A stretch of DNA of 64,000 nt from Tridacna crocea (GCA_943736015.1 OX031064.1:31123361-31187360); one strand, 5' to 3'. Shown: positions 1 to 11,955, counted from the first letter of the stretch. Numbers and translations are program-made. The notes: generated by a model not told the origin, from the letters alone.

Positions 1-424
1 CTCAACAGATGGCATCTACAAGAGCAAAGGCTATAAAATCTCACAGCATTTTCTAAGTTTTTCAATTACAAAAAAGCCAATGGACAATGGCATTGAATTC
101 TTTACTTTTCATCTTTAGCATGCTGTCAGTCTACCTATACTAAGCTTAAGAAGAGTGAAAGACACGGCTATATTTGTATGTAATCCTTAGAATTTGGATA
201 AACTCAGCACACATTTTCAATCTACAAGTAAGAACCAAACAATTGGAATTTTAAGGTTGATTTTGTCCAGAATGTCTCAGCAAAGCAGACAATGTGTATC
301 AAAGATCAGATTCCAAATACTATAAAGTCTGATCTTAATCTACACTGGCTGCAAAGACAACTACACTGTACGGGTTTAGGTTATGGTACATGCATTAAGT
401 TAACCTGTGAGTCGCCAATACCCA

Positions 425-643
425 CCAAAAAGCGAAATTCTGGACTTGTCCAAATTTAAACCTTCCATAGACAAATTAAAATTAATTTTACACAAATGAT
501 GTGATTTGTCCGTGGAAGGATGGAAAACATTGTGGAAAAAGGAGAAAATGCTGGTTAACAGCATTTCCTCCTTTCCCCATAATGTTATCAAAAGGTTTCT
601 TTCTTAGGGTTGTTTAAAACTCAAGATTGTGTGGTAAAAGGTT
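425..643. repeat. TTAA MITE, degenerate copy
   Basis: Left arm CTGGACTTGTCCAAATTTAA, central palindrome (ACATTGTGGAAAAAGGAGAA ... with GGTTAACAG at the centre) and right end GATTGTGTGGTAAAAGGTTG. The termini are eroded. Confidence 0.7.
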
Positions 644-749
644 GAGGAAATTTGATGCAACTTTTGGCTTACTCATTTCCTTTCCTGTGATGCACCTCCC
701 CCTCAAAACACACATTCAAAATGATGAATTCTAACCAAACAATATGAAG

Positions 750-1095
750 TTTTAATGACCCTGAAGAAGATGCCTTTTTTGAAATTATGGTTAGATAAGG
801 ATGTGATGCTGTTTTCCAGCATTTTCTACTTTTCCTGCAATCTTTTTATTCCTTCAAAAGAGTTAATTTATTCTTTACCAAATGACAAAATTTTGGGTTT
901 GCCCAAATTGAAAGCACTTGCAGACAACAAAATAAAAGTGACTGAAAATTTGAAATTTCTTTTGGGAAGGGAAGAAAACATTGTGGAAAATGGAGAAAAT
1001 GCTGGTCACCAGTATTTTCTCCTTTTCCCACAATGTTTTCAGAAGGCTTGTTTATTAGGGTCGTTAAGAGTCGGGATTGTGTGGTAAAGAGTTAA
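750..1095. repeat. TTAA MITE: a half copy followed by a complete copy
   Basis: 750-865 holds a right-end fragment and a decayed core. 866-1095 is a near-complete element running from TTCTTTACCAAATGACAAAA through GCTGGTCACCAG to GTGTGGTAAAGAGTTAA. Confidence 0.75.
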
Positions 1096-1215
1096 AATTA
1101 TTGTCTGCAAATGCTTTCGATTGTGGACAAGATTACCAGTTTCTCATCTGGTTAGAAAGCTACCCCACCCCCCCCCCCCCCAAAAAAAAAGAAAAAAAAA
1201 GAGAGAATTACATAC

Positions 1216-1840
1216 CTTTTGTCAGAACTATATGTATGCGTCTTTCCAATATCCATGATGTCAGGATACACCTTTGATGCACATTTTCTTGCAATGTAAT
1301 AATTTTCTTTTCCTTCTGAAAGCTTACCATCTACAGATAACACATGTGGCTCATCTCTATCTCTTAACATAACATTGTCCTCCTGAGGAACATTGCTTAA
1401 TGCTAAATTCTCCAGCTTTTCCAAATGACTGGGGACGTTCATGTTTATCCTTTCCAGTCGATGTTTTGTATCACTTTTAGCAGCTTGACGAAAATATATA
1501 GAGGAACATGTATCATCCTCCGCACCGCTGCTATTTATACCAGCAAGATTATATTCTAATTCCAAACTAATATTTCCGTGGCAGCTATCTCCAAAATTTT
1601 TTATTGTGTTACTGGTTAAGTTTGTAGATTTTTGCTCGCCAGATGTACTGGTAGTTTTGTCTGTAACAGGTTTACAACATTTTTCTATCATTGTTCGACA
1701 TGATAACAGATGTTCTGCCTTGTCAAGATCTTTCAGGATTTCCAGAGTGTGCTGTACTTTCTTAGATTTTCTTTTGATATAATGTGGTACCTTAGGCATC
1801 ACACTCCTTTCCCTGTCTTGTGAAAACAGTGACTGGGAGC
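1216..1840 (-). CDS. Unrecognised minus-strand gene, coding exon 4 (continues off the window)
   Basis: Fourth visible coding exon of a gene read right to left. Acceptor is ...AACATTGTAG|GCTCCC at 1841 and donor is AAAAG|GTATGT at 1215. The exon opens with two bases that complete the single G left by exon 3, then stays open for about 208 codons and ends in phase 2, so at least one more exon lies left of the window. The product is Lys/Ser/Glu-rich and hydrophilic, starting G-S-Q-S-L-F-S and including MPKVPHYIKRKSKK. I see no signal peptide, membrane segment or known domain. A poly-C/poly-A run at 1163-1200 lies just beyond the donor. Exon status rests on splice sites and phase; function is unknown. 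Confidence 0.75.
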
Positions 1841-2039
1841 CTACAATGTTAAAGTCATCAGCGTTATCAGCTTAACTTCAGCTGAACTGTTGCTAGAGGT
1901 CTCAGAACTAGCTGCAAATTGATTCTATGAAACAGAAAAATTGGAATATTATATACTGTAGTTGAAAGAAAGAGCAATTCAAAGGTATCAGTATCCCTGA
2001 ATACATCAGATGATATGGCCTGCAAAACACGAGGAGAGG

Positions 2040-2250
2040 CATTCATACTTTTGCGTAAAGTATCGACTCAGATCAACCTGTGCACCTGTGCAGGCTATTC
2101 CGAAACGATGCTTTCTGTTTTTTTGGTATTTTCTGTTTTGCACAAGTGTACTGTAGCACATAATGTAACATAGTCATAAAGTGCTTTCTCCCAGGCTGAT
2201 TTGAGATGACACAAGTCAGCCTAACTTGTAAAAAGGCATGGCTCTTATCA
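2040..2250. repeat. Hairpin MITE of the GTAAAGTGTCGTCTCGGATC type, decayed
   Basis: Contains GCGTAAAGTATCGACTCAGA, TCAACCTGTGCA and a reversed half ending near 2240. It matches elements at 4455-4580 and 52233-52480. Confidence 0.45.
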
Positions 2251-2276
2251 AATTTCTAACCTCTCAATCCCAGATT

Positions 2277-2680
2277 TTAACCCATTACCACACAATCCCT
2301 ACTTTTGATGCCTCTGAGAAAGAAGCCTTTATAAAACATTGTGGGAAAAGGAGAAAATGCTGGTAACCAGCATTTTCTCCTTTTCCCAAAATGTTTTCTA
2401 ACCTTCACAAAACAATTTCCAAGTTTTCAATCACTTTTATTTTGTCGTCTGCAAATGCTTTCGATTTGGACAAGCCTAAAATATTGTCGTTTGGTAATGA
2501 GTTAACAATCTCACCCAAACAGGGCTTTTGAAAATATTGCGGATAGAGAAGAAAACACTGGTAACAAGAATTTTCTCTCAATCTTTCTGCCCTTTGCAAA
2601 AATATATAGGTCTTTTGATTTCAGCCATGTTTAATCATTTGTTAATTACTTGTTATCTGCAAGTTTAGCAATCTATGGGT
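2277..2680. repeat. TTAA MITE, complete copy plus adjoining partial copy
   Basis: 2277-2505 is complete, TTAACCCATTACCACACAAT to GGTAATGAGTTAA, with a perfect GCTGGTAACCAGC centre. The partial copy shares the TTAA at 2502. Both lie in an intron of the minus-strand gene. Confidence 0.8.
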
Positions 2681-2806
2681 AATGTTCTCCAACATTTTTT
2701 TTTTCTATCTAATAAACCCATATGTATCCATAAGGAAAAAGAAAGACCAGCTACCGCTCTTCATCCAATCAACAAAGAAAAGAAAAACAGCCAAAAACTG
2801 CCATAC

Positions 2807-3076
2807 CTGGAGTATCTGTTGAATCTTCTCCAAATGTAGGGCTGGTAGTTTTGTCAAGGTGATACTGAGACAAGACCCTATATCCTTGCGTTTCTATTGG
2901 AGGTGAGTCAGAAAGACAGTCTGAGAGAGCTGTACTGCTTCCAGTCAAGGTCAATCGCGAAAACTGTCCATCTGTAATGGTTTTTGAGATGCAAAGCCTT
3001 GACTGATTATCTGTTGGTTCTTCAGTAATTGAAATTTCATCACCAGAATAAGTTGTGCCCATGATAGATGGTTCTC
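2807..3076 (-). CDS. Unrecognised minus-strand gene, coding exon 3
   Basis: Acceptor CTCTTTTAG|GAGAACC at 3077 has a good pyrimidine tract, and the donor is CCAG|GTATGG at 2806. The exon is 270 bp and starts and ends with one base of a split codon, matching exons on both sides. It encodes an acidic, Ser/Thr-rich, probably disordered stretch (begins GEPSIMGTTYSGDE, ends GEDSTDTP). No recognisable domain. The flanking introns are filled with TTAA MITEs at 2277-2505, 2502-2680 and 3136-3364. Confidence 0.78.
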
Positions 3077-3135
3077 CTAAAAGAGGAAATCAGTTATAAT
3101 AACAACTCCTATCAGCTTACTTTATCACATTTTAT

Positions 3136-3364
3136 TTAGCTCTTTACCGAACAACAAAACTTTGGACCAGTCCAAATTCAAAACTTTTGCAGACAACAAC
3201 ATTAATGTAAATCAGAAATAGAAATTTGGTGAACGAAGGGTAGAAAACATTGTGGAAAGGGGAGAAAATACTGGTTCCCAGCATTTTCTCCTTTTCCTAC
3301 AATGTTTTCAAAAGCTTTCTTTCTCAAAGTCATTAAAAGTTAGGATTGTGTGATAAAGAGTTAA
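3136..3364. repeat. TTAA MITE, near-complete
   Basis: Left end TTTAGCTCTTTACCGAACAA, core centred on GCTGGTTCCCAGC, right end TGTGTGATAAAGAGTTAA. Intronic. Confidence 0.8.
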
Positions 3365-3548
3365 CCAAGTTTACAGTATATATTCTTTCTTCTATCGGTG
3401 ATGATTGTTGTTTTGACATTGGGTATGTGGGGATGCATTCAGTAAAGTTCAGACAATCTTTACAGAACCATCATAATAAAATTTCCCCTTCACCATGTAC
3501 ATGTACTTATTCTGAATAAACCCCTCGGTTGATTAGTTTATTGGGAGG

Positions 3549-3757
3549 TTAACTCTTTACCACACAATGATGACTTTTGGCGACCCTGAGGATGAACATT
3601 GAAAATATTGTGGGAAAAGGAGAAAATGCTGGTAACCAGCATTTTCTCCTTTTCCCACAAAAATTTCTACCTAATCACAGAAATATTGCTCCATCTGAGC
3701 CATACAGAGATTATTTTCTGCAAATGCTTTCAATATGGACGTCTGGTAAAAGGTTAA
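3549..3757. repeat. TTAA MITE, complete
   Basis: TTAACTCTTTACCACACAAT to TCTGGTAAAAGGTTAA, with the core reading TGTGGGAAAAGGAGAAAATG. Intronic in the minus-strand gene. Confidence 0.8.
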
Positions 3758-3811
3758 GAAGTCCATGTAACAAAATTCATAACTAATCCTGAAATGAATG
3801 ATAACAACTAC

Positions 3812-3919
3812 CTGATGTAAAAGTATTTTTAGGCACATCCAGTGTTGATTCACCATGAGTCTCTTTTGGGACTGATCCAAACCTTGATTTATAGATAGAC
3901 TGGTAGTAGTTTTCCTGGG
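3812..3919 (-). CDS. Unrecognised minus-strand gene, coding exon 2
   Basis: Short 108 bp exon (36 codons). Acceptor TTATAATTGTAG|CCCAGG at 3920, donor ACATCAG|GTAGTT at 3811. It opens in phase with the G left by exon 1 (Gly/Ala junction, then QENYYQSIYKSRFGS) and hands a single base to exon 3. No stop in frame. A TTAA MITE ends 55 bp downstream of the donor (3549-3757). Confidence 0.75.
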
Positions 3920-4454
3920 CTACAATTATAAAGCAAATCACTTGTTACATTCCCATTCAAAATATTATTCAGAAAGGGGGCAAATGTCCATGCAACAGAC
4001 TTGCAGGAAATGGGCTAACTTTAAAAACCTGTGTGACAAAGGCATTCATGACTATTTCTCAAAAAAATTTGAAAGGGACAAAATCAAACATTATGTTTTG
4101 TGTCTGGACACTTTTTCAAGTCAATAGGACAAATTCTGAGAAACTCCCTATTGGCAGAACACTGTTTGTAATGATAAATGAGCCATTCTCTGCAAAAAAG
4201 GTGTTTAATGCATAATTATACAAACAATATCAACTCATGTAAGCCTGTGCAACCCTCAAAGGCTGACATGGGCAGAAGCAATTTGCTATTCTTACATTTT
4301 TGTGTGTAAATGGACCATTCTACTTCATGATTTACCCAGTTATAAGACAAAATGGATTTTATGAATCCATAATTATGTGATGACGTGTAAGGTTTATATA
4401 CATCAAACCCCCATTTTCGAGCATACCACTCAAGCATGGCTTACAACACACAAA

Positions 4455-4580
4455 AAAGAGGCATTGGAACAATTGCTTAAAGTTTTGTCTCGGATCAGCC
4501 TGCGCAGTTCCAGCAGTCTAATCCAAGACAGCACTTTACATCTACTTTGCCCAAAACAGACAATTACATAATAATAGAAA
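4455..4580. repeat. Hairpin MITE with TCAGCCTGCGCAG core, decayed
   Basis: Contains TCTCGGATCAGCCTGCGCAG and the distal CAAGACAGCACTTTACATCT, followed by TGCCCAAAACAGACAATTAC, as in the copy at 52233-52480. Confidence 0.5.
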
Positions 4581-5324
4581 GTGTTAAAGAGGCCCTTATA
4601 CTCATTTTCAGCCAGTTTTAGCTCATTTTGTCTTTATTTTATCAAACTATTGTCATTCTTGTATCTTCATACTAAATATTGCGCCTGACAGTTGCAAGGT
4701 TGCTTAGATTACGGGCGATAGAAAATGTATTTCACTGAGTTGCGGCCTTCAACATAAACAGACTCGTCGTTTCCGGTTTTTAAATCGAAGATTTTTGATA
4801 TATCTGTTACATATATACGGGTAGATTTGTGTGATGATCATTCATTCTATCGCATTACTATATTTGACCTTCGCCCTGCGTCTAATGAGGTAAACAAACG
4901 AAAGTGGTCGCTTCTCTGTTGCAGCCTCGATTTTCAGACAAAGGTTGCGGTCTATATGCAAATTACACCATATCTGACCCTAGGCAGAAACCAACCGTGA
5001 ATTTCCGTGACACAGCCATTGTTTACAGCTTCGATCATCAGCCAGTTTTTTTCTGACCAATGTTCGGTTTCTAATACAAATCTCCATGTTTCTTTTTTTT
5101 TTCAATTACACCATATATGCAAGTAATTTATCCATGTTTATAAAAAGGACTGACTTCTGTACCATTCTAAATTTTTTTAACGTTAACAGTGTTTTGCTCA
5201 CAGGCTGTAGACGGGCATCTTCAATAAAAATTAACAAAGCTGTATTGGAAACTTATGTTCAACTCTATTTAGAAATAAAACCTCCCAATACAAAGTATGG
5301 CATTTAAAACTTAAAACAGCCATT

Positions 5325-5512
5325 TAAAGATGTTTTGCCATTTATCAATTTTAACTTTGAATATGAAGTGGCAATCATTGAAAATAAACACTAGTAGTGT
5401 TTATTCTACCACCTAGGACACTGTTTTGCCTTTGTCTGATATCAGAATGTTTTGCCATTCATCAATTTTGACTTTAAATATGAAGTGGCAATCATTGAAA
5501 ATAAACAGCTAG
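5325..5512. repeat. Direct repeat of ~65 bp
   Basis: TTTTGCCATTTATCAATTTT...GAAGTGGCAATCATTG at about 5333-5395 recurs at about 5449-5510. It sits just before the donor side of exon 1 of the minus-strand gene. Unknown origin. Confidence 0.6.
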
Positions 5513-5531
5513 ATCTAGAACTTACAATTAC

Positions 5532-5715
5532 CTGGTGCTGGAGATGTAAGACATTGAAGTAAATTCCTTTTTCGTGTTAGGTAATCTTGATAGAGGGCTG
5601 ACATAACACGTTGTGCAGGATGAGACATATAACAAAACTTGTCTAGTTTGGGGGGCTTTTGTGCAGGTGTGAAAATCAGGCTCATCTTTCAAGAAAACTT
5701 CATAATGTATCTCAT
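5532..5715 (-). CDS. Unrecognised minus-strand gene, exon with start codon
   Basis: Acceptor TTAATTTTCAG|ATGAG at 5716, donor CACCAG|GTAATT at 5531. The coding part begins at ATG 5685-5683 (MSLIFTPAQKPPKLDKFCYM). An in-frame TGA sits two codons upstream, so this ATG is the likely start and 5686-5715 is 5' UTR. It contributes 51 codons plus one base (phase 1), fitting exon 2. The N-terminus is basic with a likely helix (PAQRVMSALYQDYLTRKR). An upstream non-coding exon must exist and was not located confidently. With the three downstream exons the protein is at least about 385 residues. Family not recognised. Confidence 0.75.
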
Positions 5716-5860
5716 CTGAAAATTAAGAAACTTATTGTCACAATATTTTTGCCCTTTAAGTAACATGAAGATACATAGGCTTAATGCCCTATTTTAATTG
5801 TAGATCTATGTGAAAAAAAATCTTTATTGCAATGATCAGCATAGAGTCTGATAAAGATTA

Positions 5861-6092
5861 ACACATTACCACACAATCCCTATACTTTTGACTACCCTGA
5901 GAAAGAAGCCTTCAGAAAACATTGTGGGAAAATGAAAAAAAACAGTGATAACCAGCATTTTCTCCTTTTCCCATAATGTTTTCTACCCTTCACAAACCAA
6001 ATTTCAAATTTTCAGTCACTTTTATTTTTTCGTCTGGAAATGCTTTCCATTTGGTCAATCCTAAAATATTGTCCTTTGGAAATGATGATAAA
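5861..6092. repeat. TTAA MITE, degenerate
   Basis: Starts TTAACACATTACCACACAAT, core decayed (AAAAAACAGTGATAACCAGC), end GGAAATGATG without a recognisable TTAA. Confidence 0.7.
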
Positions 6093-6102
6093 AGTAGCCT
6101 AG

Positions 6103-7430
6103 AGTGGTGTTGGCAATTTCCGGATACTTTATGAGAAAAATTGAAAATTTCCAGAACTATTCGAAACTCACGAAAAATGTTGTGTTGTTTACCTGTAGCA
6201 ACATATCGTCATTGATTGTGTATGGTAGATATTTCTTTTCGATGATAGGTTAACAAGAAACATCGGGTACCATCCACCTCGTATTTGCGGATAATTTCGG
6301 ATACCGTCGGGCCTTCCGAATACTTTCATATTTTTTAAACATAAACTGTTCAGTTCGGCATTATACGATATTCGGAATAAGACGAACCCGCTCTAGATCT
6401 ACAGCGGTGTTGGCAATTTCTGGATACTTTATGAGAAAAATTGAAAATTTCCAGAACTATTCGAAACTCACGAAAAATGTTGTGTTGTTTACCTGTAGCA
6501 ACATATCACCATTGATTGTGTGTGGTAGATATTTCTTTTCGATGATAGGTTAACAAGAAACACCGGGTACCATCCGCCTAGTACTTGCGGATAATTTCAG
6601 ATACCGTCGGGTCTTCCGAATACTTTCGTATTTTTTAAACAAAACCGGTCAGTTCCAAATATATAATCAAAGTACTGATAGACTAGCGAATTTGAAACTA
6701 GTAAATGGCTATGGTAAATGTAAATCTTTGTTGATTTCATACCAGACTAAAGAAATGTCATATTTGGTTTCTGAGTCCGTTCCAGGTCCATCGGTTTATT
6801 CTGGTTATTAAACCCAATCTGGTTTGATTCAAATGCAGTTTAAATTGACAATCCATTGACCTTACCCGACGCTCTTGCCTATTTTCTTCTCTAACCAAGA
6901 AATATTACAAAAAACTTCAATTTGTCTAACTTTCAATTTAAAACAGGTTAAATTTGTTGAGATTAAAAGGGTATTAATTAAAGAAACTTGATACATCCGA
7001 AAGACCCGACTCTACAATTTAATGTCGTCTCTTCCGTATACCCCGATAAATATTGTAAACAGCATGTGACATCATTTAAATGTCTTTTCACAGAGTGACC
7101 TGCTTTCTATTATCAATAAACTTTCATTTCCATATAGATATCGTTCACAGGGAACTGACTTGAGAAAAAATTCAAAACAGTCTGACTTAACCAACTACGT
7201 AAGAGGTGTTGATAGAATTACTTTTCAAACGAATTGAAATTTCTCGCCTTTTCAAAACTTGACGGACTTGAAACTTTAGAAATCTGGAAAAAGAAGATCG
7301 CACTTTCTGCACATGTGCATGTTTTAACAGTATTAGATCTATGTGCAATTGTAACACAAGGAAAGATTGGTTGAAAGTATTCGGCATTATACGATATTCA
7401 AAATAAGACGAACCCGCTCTAGATCTCTAG
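6103..7430. repeat. ~300 bp tandem duplication with an insertion in the second copy
   Basis: Copy 1 is 6103-6403 and copy 2 begins at 6409 (GTGTTGGCAATTTCYGGATA). Copy 2 breaks at about 6655 (GGTCAGTTC) and its tail (TTCGGCATTATACGATATTC ... CCCGCTCTAGATCT) resumes at 7378-7425. About 720 bp of AT-rich unrelated DNA therefore lies inside copy 2. No coding content recognised. Confidence 0.65.
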
Positions 7431-7639
7431 CTCTAGCTCAAAAATTGAAATTTAGATCTAGATATTGCGATGGTAGAAAACATCATGGAGGCCATCTAAA
7501 AATGAGCACATATATTCCAAGAATTCAAAATTCAGATGAATCAAACCATAAAATGTTTCAATATTTTCAGACCACATCCGTATTTGGGTATGGTAGAGAT
7601 TTACACATTTCAAAACTGTTCAAGAAGATCAATAACTGA

Positions 7640-9400
7640 AGCCTGGGAAAATAAGTCTATTTTAGTAATTGTGTGGTTGATAGATAGAGTTCTTGAGTGA
7701 TGACAGTCACAGCACTGTACAAACTTCTATAAAGGTTAGACTAAACATGTAAAGATTAAACAACCATTGAACTTGGAGAAACATCCTTTTAGATTCAGTA
7801 CAAGCCGCCACAATACAGTTAAAATGTTTGAAATAGATTCTAGATCTAGATCCTAGATCTACTTTTACTCAAGTAAATGATTTCTAAATGAACTCATACA
7901 CCAGAAAACGTAACTCAGCCAGTGGGTTCAGATAGATCTGGATTTAATTTTCCTTTAAATCGTTAATGTCAACTTCATCAACACCACAGCAGACGATAGA
8001 AATATGCCACAAGGTCATGTGACTTATTTTCTATATAGCCCGGTTTTAACCGGTACATACCAAAGCACGTATCAAGATTTTCGTCGGAAACTATTTCGAA
8101 ATAGCGACTGAAGGTACACATGAATTCAATACTATTTCTTAGTGTGGCAAACCACAGAAAATTCGAATAAAATTGCTTTTAAATAAAGTTTGATAGGTAT
8201 CAAATGCACTTATACTTTATCAACCGGATTGAAGATACCGGTTTTTTTTTTATAATTTGAACTTTCCTGGTGTTTCAGCCAATAGCATAACGCGTAACAA
8301 AAGTTTATGAGTTTTAGTAGCCCGGATGCTAGGAACAAATAAGATGAAAATATAATTTCCAATTTCACTTCAAATGGGTAACAGTTCAGTATTTTTTTTT
8401 TATATTTCTACTCATGTTCAGTGAATTATTGTCATTAATACAGATATGTGTTGTATTTTCTGACTCAGGTCTGAAAGAAACCTTGATTAAATACTGTTTT
8501 CAGTTAAAGGAAATCTACTCATTATGCACGATATTGATTATACTGTGTTCTCCTTTCTCCGTTCGCCTAAGCATAAATAAGCTCACAAAATTCACATTTT
8601 CGGTCAAAGAATCAAAATTTTCATGTAATGATCAAATATAAAATCTGAATCAAACTTGTAACTGAAAAAAGTCGCCATAACTTGCATCAAAAGGTACGAT
8701 CTGAGGATTTTTTAAACCTACCTCAACAACCTGGGTAGTATGGCCAGTTTCTCATTTTTCCATTCATTTGATTGAAAGTCAAGGCCGGTCGCTAAAGACT
8801 AATGAATATTCTACACTATAGTTAAGACAGACTAGCTTATTTATAGTAAAGGGTAACACAACCCATTTAGGCGTATTTAATGTTGAAAAAGATTGAAAAT
8901 TTGCTTTTTATTGTATCTACTGAAAGATTTTCTTTCAAACCGTGAAAATTTCTCTCTTTTGTTGCATTTTTGAGTCTACTTTCATAGAAAAATACTATCG
9001 ATGTAGGATAGGATGTTATGCATAATATCTGACAGAGTAGAATAGAACCAGGGTGGAACAAAACGTCACGAGCGCTTATTCCTTCTGTTTTAGTACATGA
9101 ACGGAGAAACAAGAATAAACGGAGAAATGAGAAAAAGCCATACACAGTAGCCTTCAGTCTAAAGGGTCTGCTCCAATGCTATTTTTGTTCCTGTTCTTCG
9201 CAGACACCTTCATATCAGCCCTCAATAAACACGTCTGGAACAAATATGATTTTACCCGTATCTTGTCAAACAGCTCTATGCTGCGAAATTTCCAATGACA
9301 GCTAATAAAATGGGCATATATCGTTAGAAACAATGTTGATTCAGGGAGTTTACATTCTTACTACAGTAGCTGTTTTACAAGGTTGATGTGTCAGATCTAT
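7640..9400. other. No gene recognised
   Basis: AT-rich sequence with poly-T runs near 8245 and 8392. No open frame here shows codon bias or splice context. A minus-strand GTTGAG|GTAGGT donor near 8720 could end a 5' non-coding exon of the left gene, but support is weak. Confidence 0.4.
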
Positions 9401-9413
9401 ATCCATAAATATG

Positions 9414-9672
9414 TAGCCCGCCCGGATGGCTCATTGGTGAGCATGTCGGACTCATGACCTGGTGGTTGTGAGTTCGATCCCCAGTTGAGGCGAACTTTTT
9501 TCCGGCATATTTTTGCCTCTCACCTCTGCTGAAGCATGTGAAAAAAGTAGTCGATGGCTTTGGAAAGAAAGTTTTCTTAATACTGGTATGAGTAAGCCAG
9601 GAAACACATGTGCGCCACCGAACGCCATATGACCTTAGCTATTAAAGTGGCGTTAAACACCAATACAACCAA
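9414..9672 (+). repeat. tRNA-derived SINE, full length with target duplication
   Basis: Pol III A box TGGCTCATTGGTGAGC and B box GAGTTCGATCCCC, then a body with CACCTCTGCTGAAGCATGTG and a tail GGCGTTAAACACCAATACAA. It is flanked by an exact 11 bp duplication CCATAAATATG (9403-9413 and 9673-9683). A second member is at 41281. Confidence 0.88.
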
Positions 9673-10174
9673 CCATAAATATGCTCAGAAAAAAATCATC
9701 TTCTTTCGTGATATTGAATGATGGAATTAAAAATTAACATATCTAGAAAACTGGCTGTCATTTTGAATCGGGTAAACATGTTACCCCGCCTTAAATTTGT
9801 AGACTTGTTCAAGTTCCACATCTGCTGACAATAAATCAAATATTGATATAGATCTACATAGTATTGTATACTCTATAGGTCAGTAAACATGGTGAAAAAG
9901 CAGAAAATATTTGTTAAAGGTGACACACACGTTATGATGGATATATCACGTAATGCTTAATTTAGGTACTTCGTTTGCAAATGGAATACACTTGCATTCT
10001 CTGTGGAGTATATTTGTGTTTAATTAAATACTTTTTTTCAGGGAAAGGAAGAAAACTGCTGGTAGCTAACATTTAATCTTAAAATGCTGATCATCTGGTA
10101 ATCAAGGTAATCTGGTAACCTCAGGAACCTAAACACTTTTTGAAACTCAGACTATGTCATTTTTCAATTTCTAG

Positions 10175-10302
10175 GTCAGAAGATGGATGATTTGTCACGG
10201 ATTCCCGTGAGTCACTGTCCAAAGGTCTTTGTTCAGAGAGACTATACAAATGGTACTACACTAAGCTTTCAAAACAAATTTCCAGCTGAGCTAGAAGGGA
10301 AG
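10175..10302 (+). CDS. GOLGA7: GOLGA7 (golgin A7/GCP16), first coding exon
   Basis: Acceptor TTTTCAATTTCTAG|GTCAG, start codon 10183-10185, donor GGGAAG|GTAAGA at 10303. The 40 codons give [20 protein letters not shown] then [20 protein letters not shown]. This matches the N-terminal half-domain of golgin subfamily A member 7 (KVFIQRDYS..FPAEL in vertebrates). GOLGA7/GCP16 is a small palmitoylated Golgi protein that partners the palmitoyltransferase ZDHHC9 in Ras palmitoylation and acts in Golgi-to-surface traffic. The exon ends in phase 0. The acceptor before the ATG implies an upstream non-coding exon. The next coding exon is 24.5 kb away because the intron is packed with repeats and a second gene. 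Confidence 0.9.
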
Positions 10303-10313
10303 GTAAGACAGAG

Positions 10314-10730
10314 TTAACTCTTTACAAAATAACAAAATTTTATAAATGCCCCAATTTTAAAGCATTAGTAGAAATCAAATGAAATGTGAATCTTTTTTTA
10401 TAAAGGTAGAAAACATTGTTAGAAAAGGATAAAATGCTTGTTACCCAGCATTTTTCCTTTGGCCACAATGTTTTCAAAGGTTGTCTTCTTTAGGTTCATT
10501 GAAAGTCAGGGTTGTTTGAGAGAGGTTAAGTTGATTTTGGAACAGGAACAATGTGACTCAAGAATTAGAATCTTTTTTTATAAAGGTAGAAAACATTGTT
10601 AGAAAAGGAGAAAATGCTGGTCACCCAGCATTTTTCCTTTGGCCACAGTGTTTTCAAAGGTTGTCTTCTTTAGGGTCATTGAAAGTCGGGGTTGTTTGAG
10701 AGAGGATAAGTTGATTTTGAAACAGGAACA
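10314..10730. repeat. TTAA MITE with an internal ~175 bp duplication
   Basis: 10314-10529 is a copy starting TTAACTCTTTACAAAATAAC 11 bp after the GOLGA7 exon 1 donor. From GAATCTTTTTTTATAAAGG onward it is repeated at 10567-10730 with few differences, so half the element has been tandemly duplicated. Confidence 0.75.
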
Positions 10731-10739
10731 ATGTAAATT

Positions 10740-11012
10740 TGCTTTTCTTGTCTCTTTTCCTACAATGTTTTTAGAAAAGCCTTCATGATCATCTCCAGGG
10801 TATTGACAATCCAGATACATTTTGTTAGCCCTTTTCCACACAACAAAATTGTAGACGTCCAAATTCAAAGCATTTGCAGATGACATTTTCAGTGTGACTC
10901 AAATGGTACAATTTTCTTTTATAGGTTAGCAAAACATTGTGGAAAAAGGAGAAAATGCTGGATACCAGCATTTTCTCCGTTTCCCACAATGTGTTCATAA
11001 GGCTTGTCAGTG
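10740..11012. repeat. TTAA MITE fragments
   Basis: A short core fragment at 10740-10790 is followed by a longer copy from TTAGCCCTTTTCCACACAAC to TTTCCCACAATGTG. Confidence 0.65.
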
Positions 11013-11558
11013 ATGCCACTCACACAAAGTCCTGCGTAAATCAGGTTACAGAATTGAAATTTACATAACAAATATTAGTTACACGCGAGACCTCACGTAA
11101 GAAAATACATCTAAAGACAACATGACCACTATCCACTTATCTAGGGTAAAATGACAGGCTTTGAAGTTCCTTGTTATTCTTATTGACAAATTTATATCCA
11201 ATCATGCAAAAATACTTATCCAGAAATTGCCAGCTATGAAAAATGGAACAGAACAAAATCGCGGGAACCCATGACACAACAAAATGTTTCTAAGACATTG
11301 TCTGATCAGAGTCTTTTCTGACAGCCATTCAGCTTTCTAATGACTTTAGGCTGCAAATTTACATATATATCTTGTTACAGCAAACTTTTCTTGCCGTAAA
11401 TCATCATTATGAATTGCTTTACCTGAAGTTGAAAACCACTATTGTCATACCCTCTAATATGAAATGTTAATCACAGATTTTCAGGCCAGGGGGTAAGTGT
11501 ACCCTTGAAATAAAAAGCTAGTTGGAACGCTGCTTGTTTGTAAGGGTCTGTAACATGC

Positions 11559-11955
11559 AACAACCTGGTCACCCATCCAGGCACTAACCTAATGCACGTT
11601 GCTTAACTATCACGGAGAGAAATACACCAAACCGCATCGCTGTAAAAGCTAGCTCAGCAGCAAGGCAGGTTTCAAGTGGTTATATATCTAACCTCTCTCC
11701 GTGACATTACTCCCCCCTTTGAGAAGTCTTGACCCCGAGACCTATATACAAGCATGTATACACAGAAACACCAGGGGAATATACATGGGTCCAGTCCGGC
11801 AGTTGTCATTATCACACCACTGCCACAAAAAGTAATGTGTGCAACGACCTGGTCACCCATCCAGGTACTAACCTAATGCTTAACTATCACGGAGAGAAAT
11901 ATACCAAACCGCATCGCTGTAAAAGCTAGCTCAGCAGCAAGGCTGGTTTTAAGTG

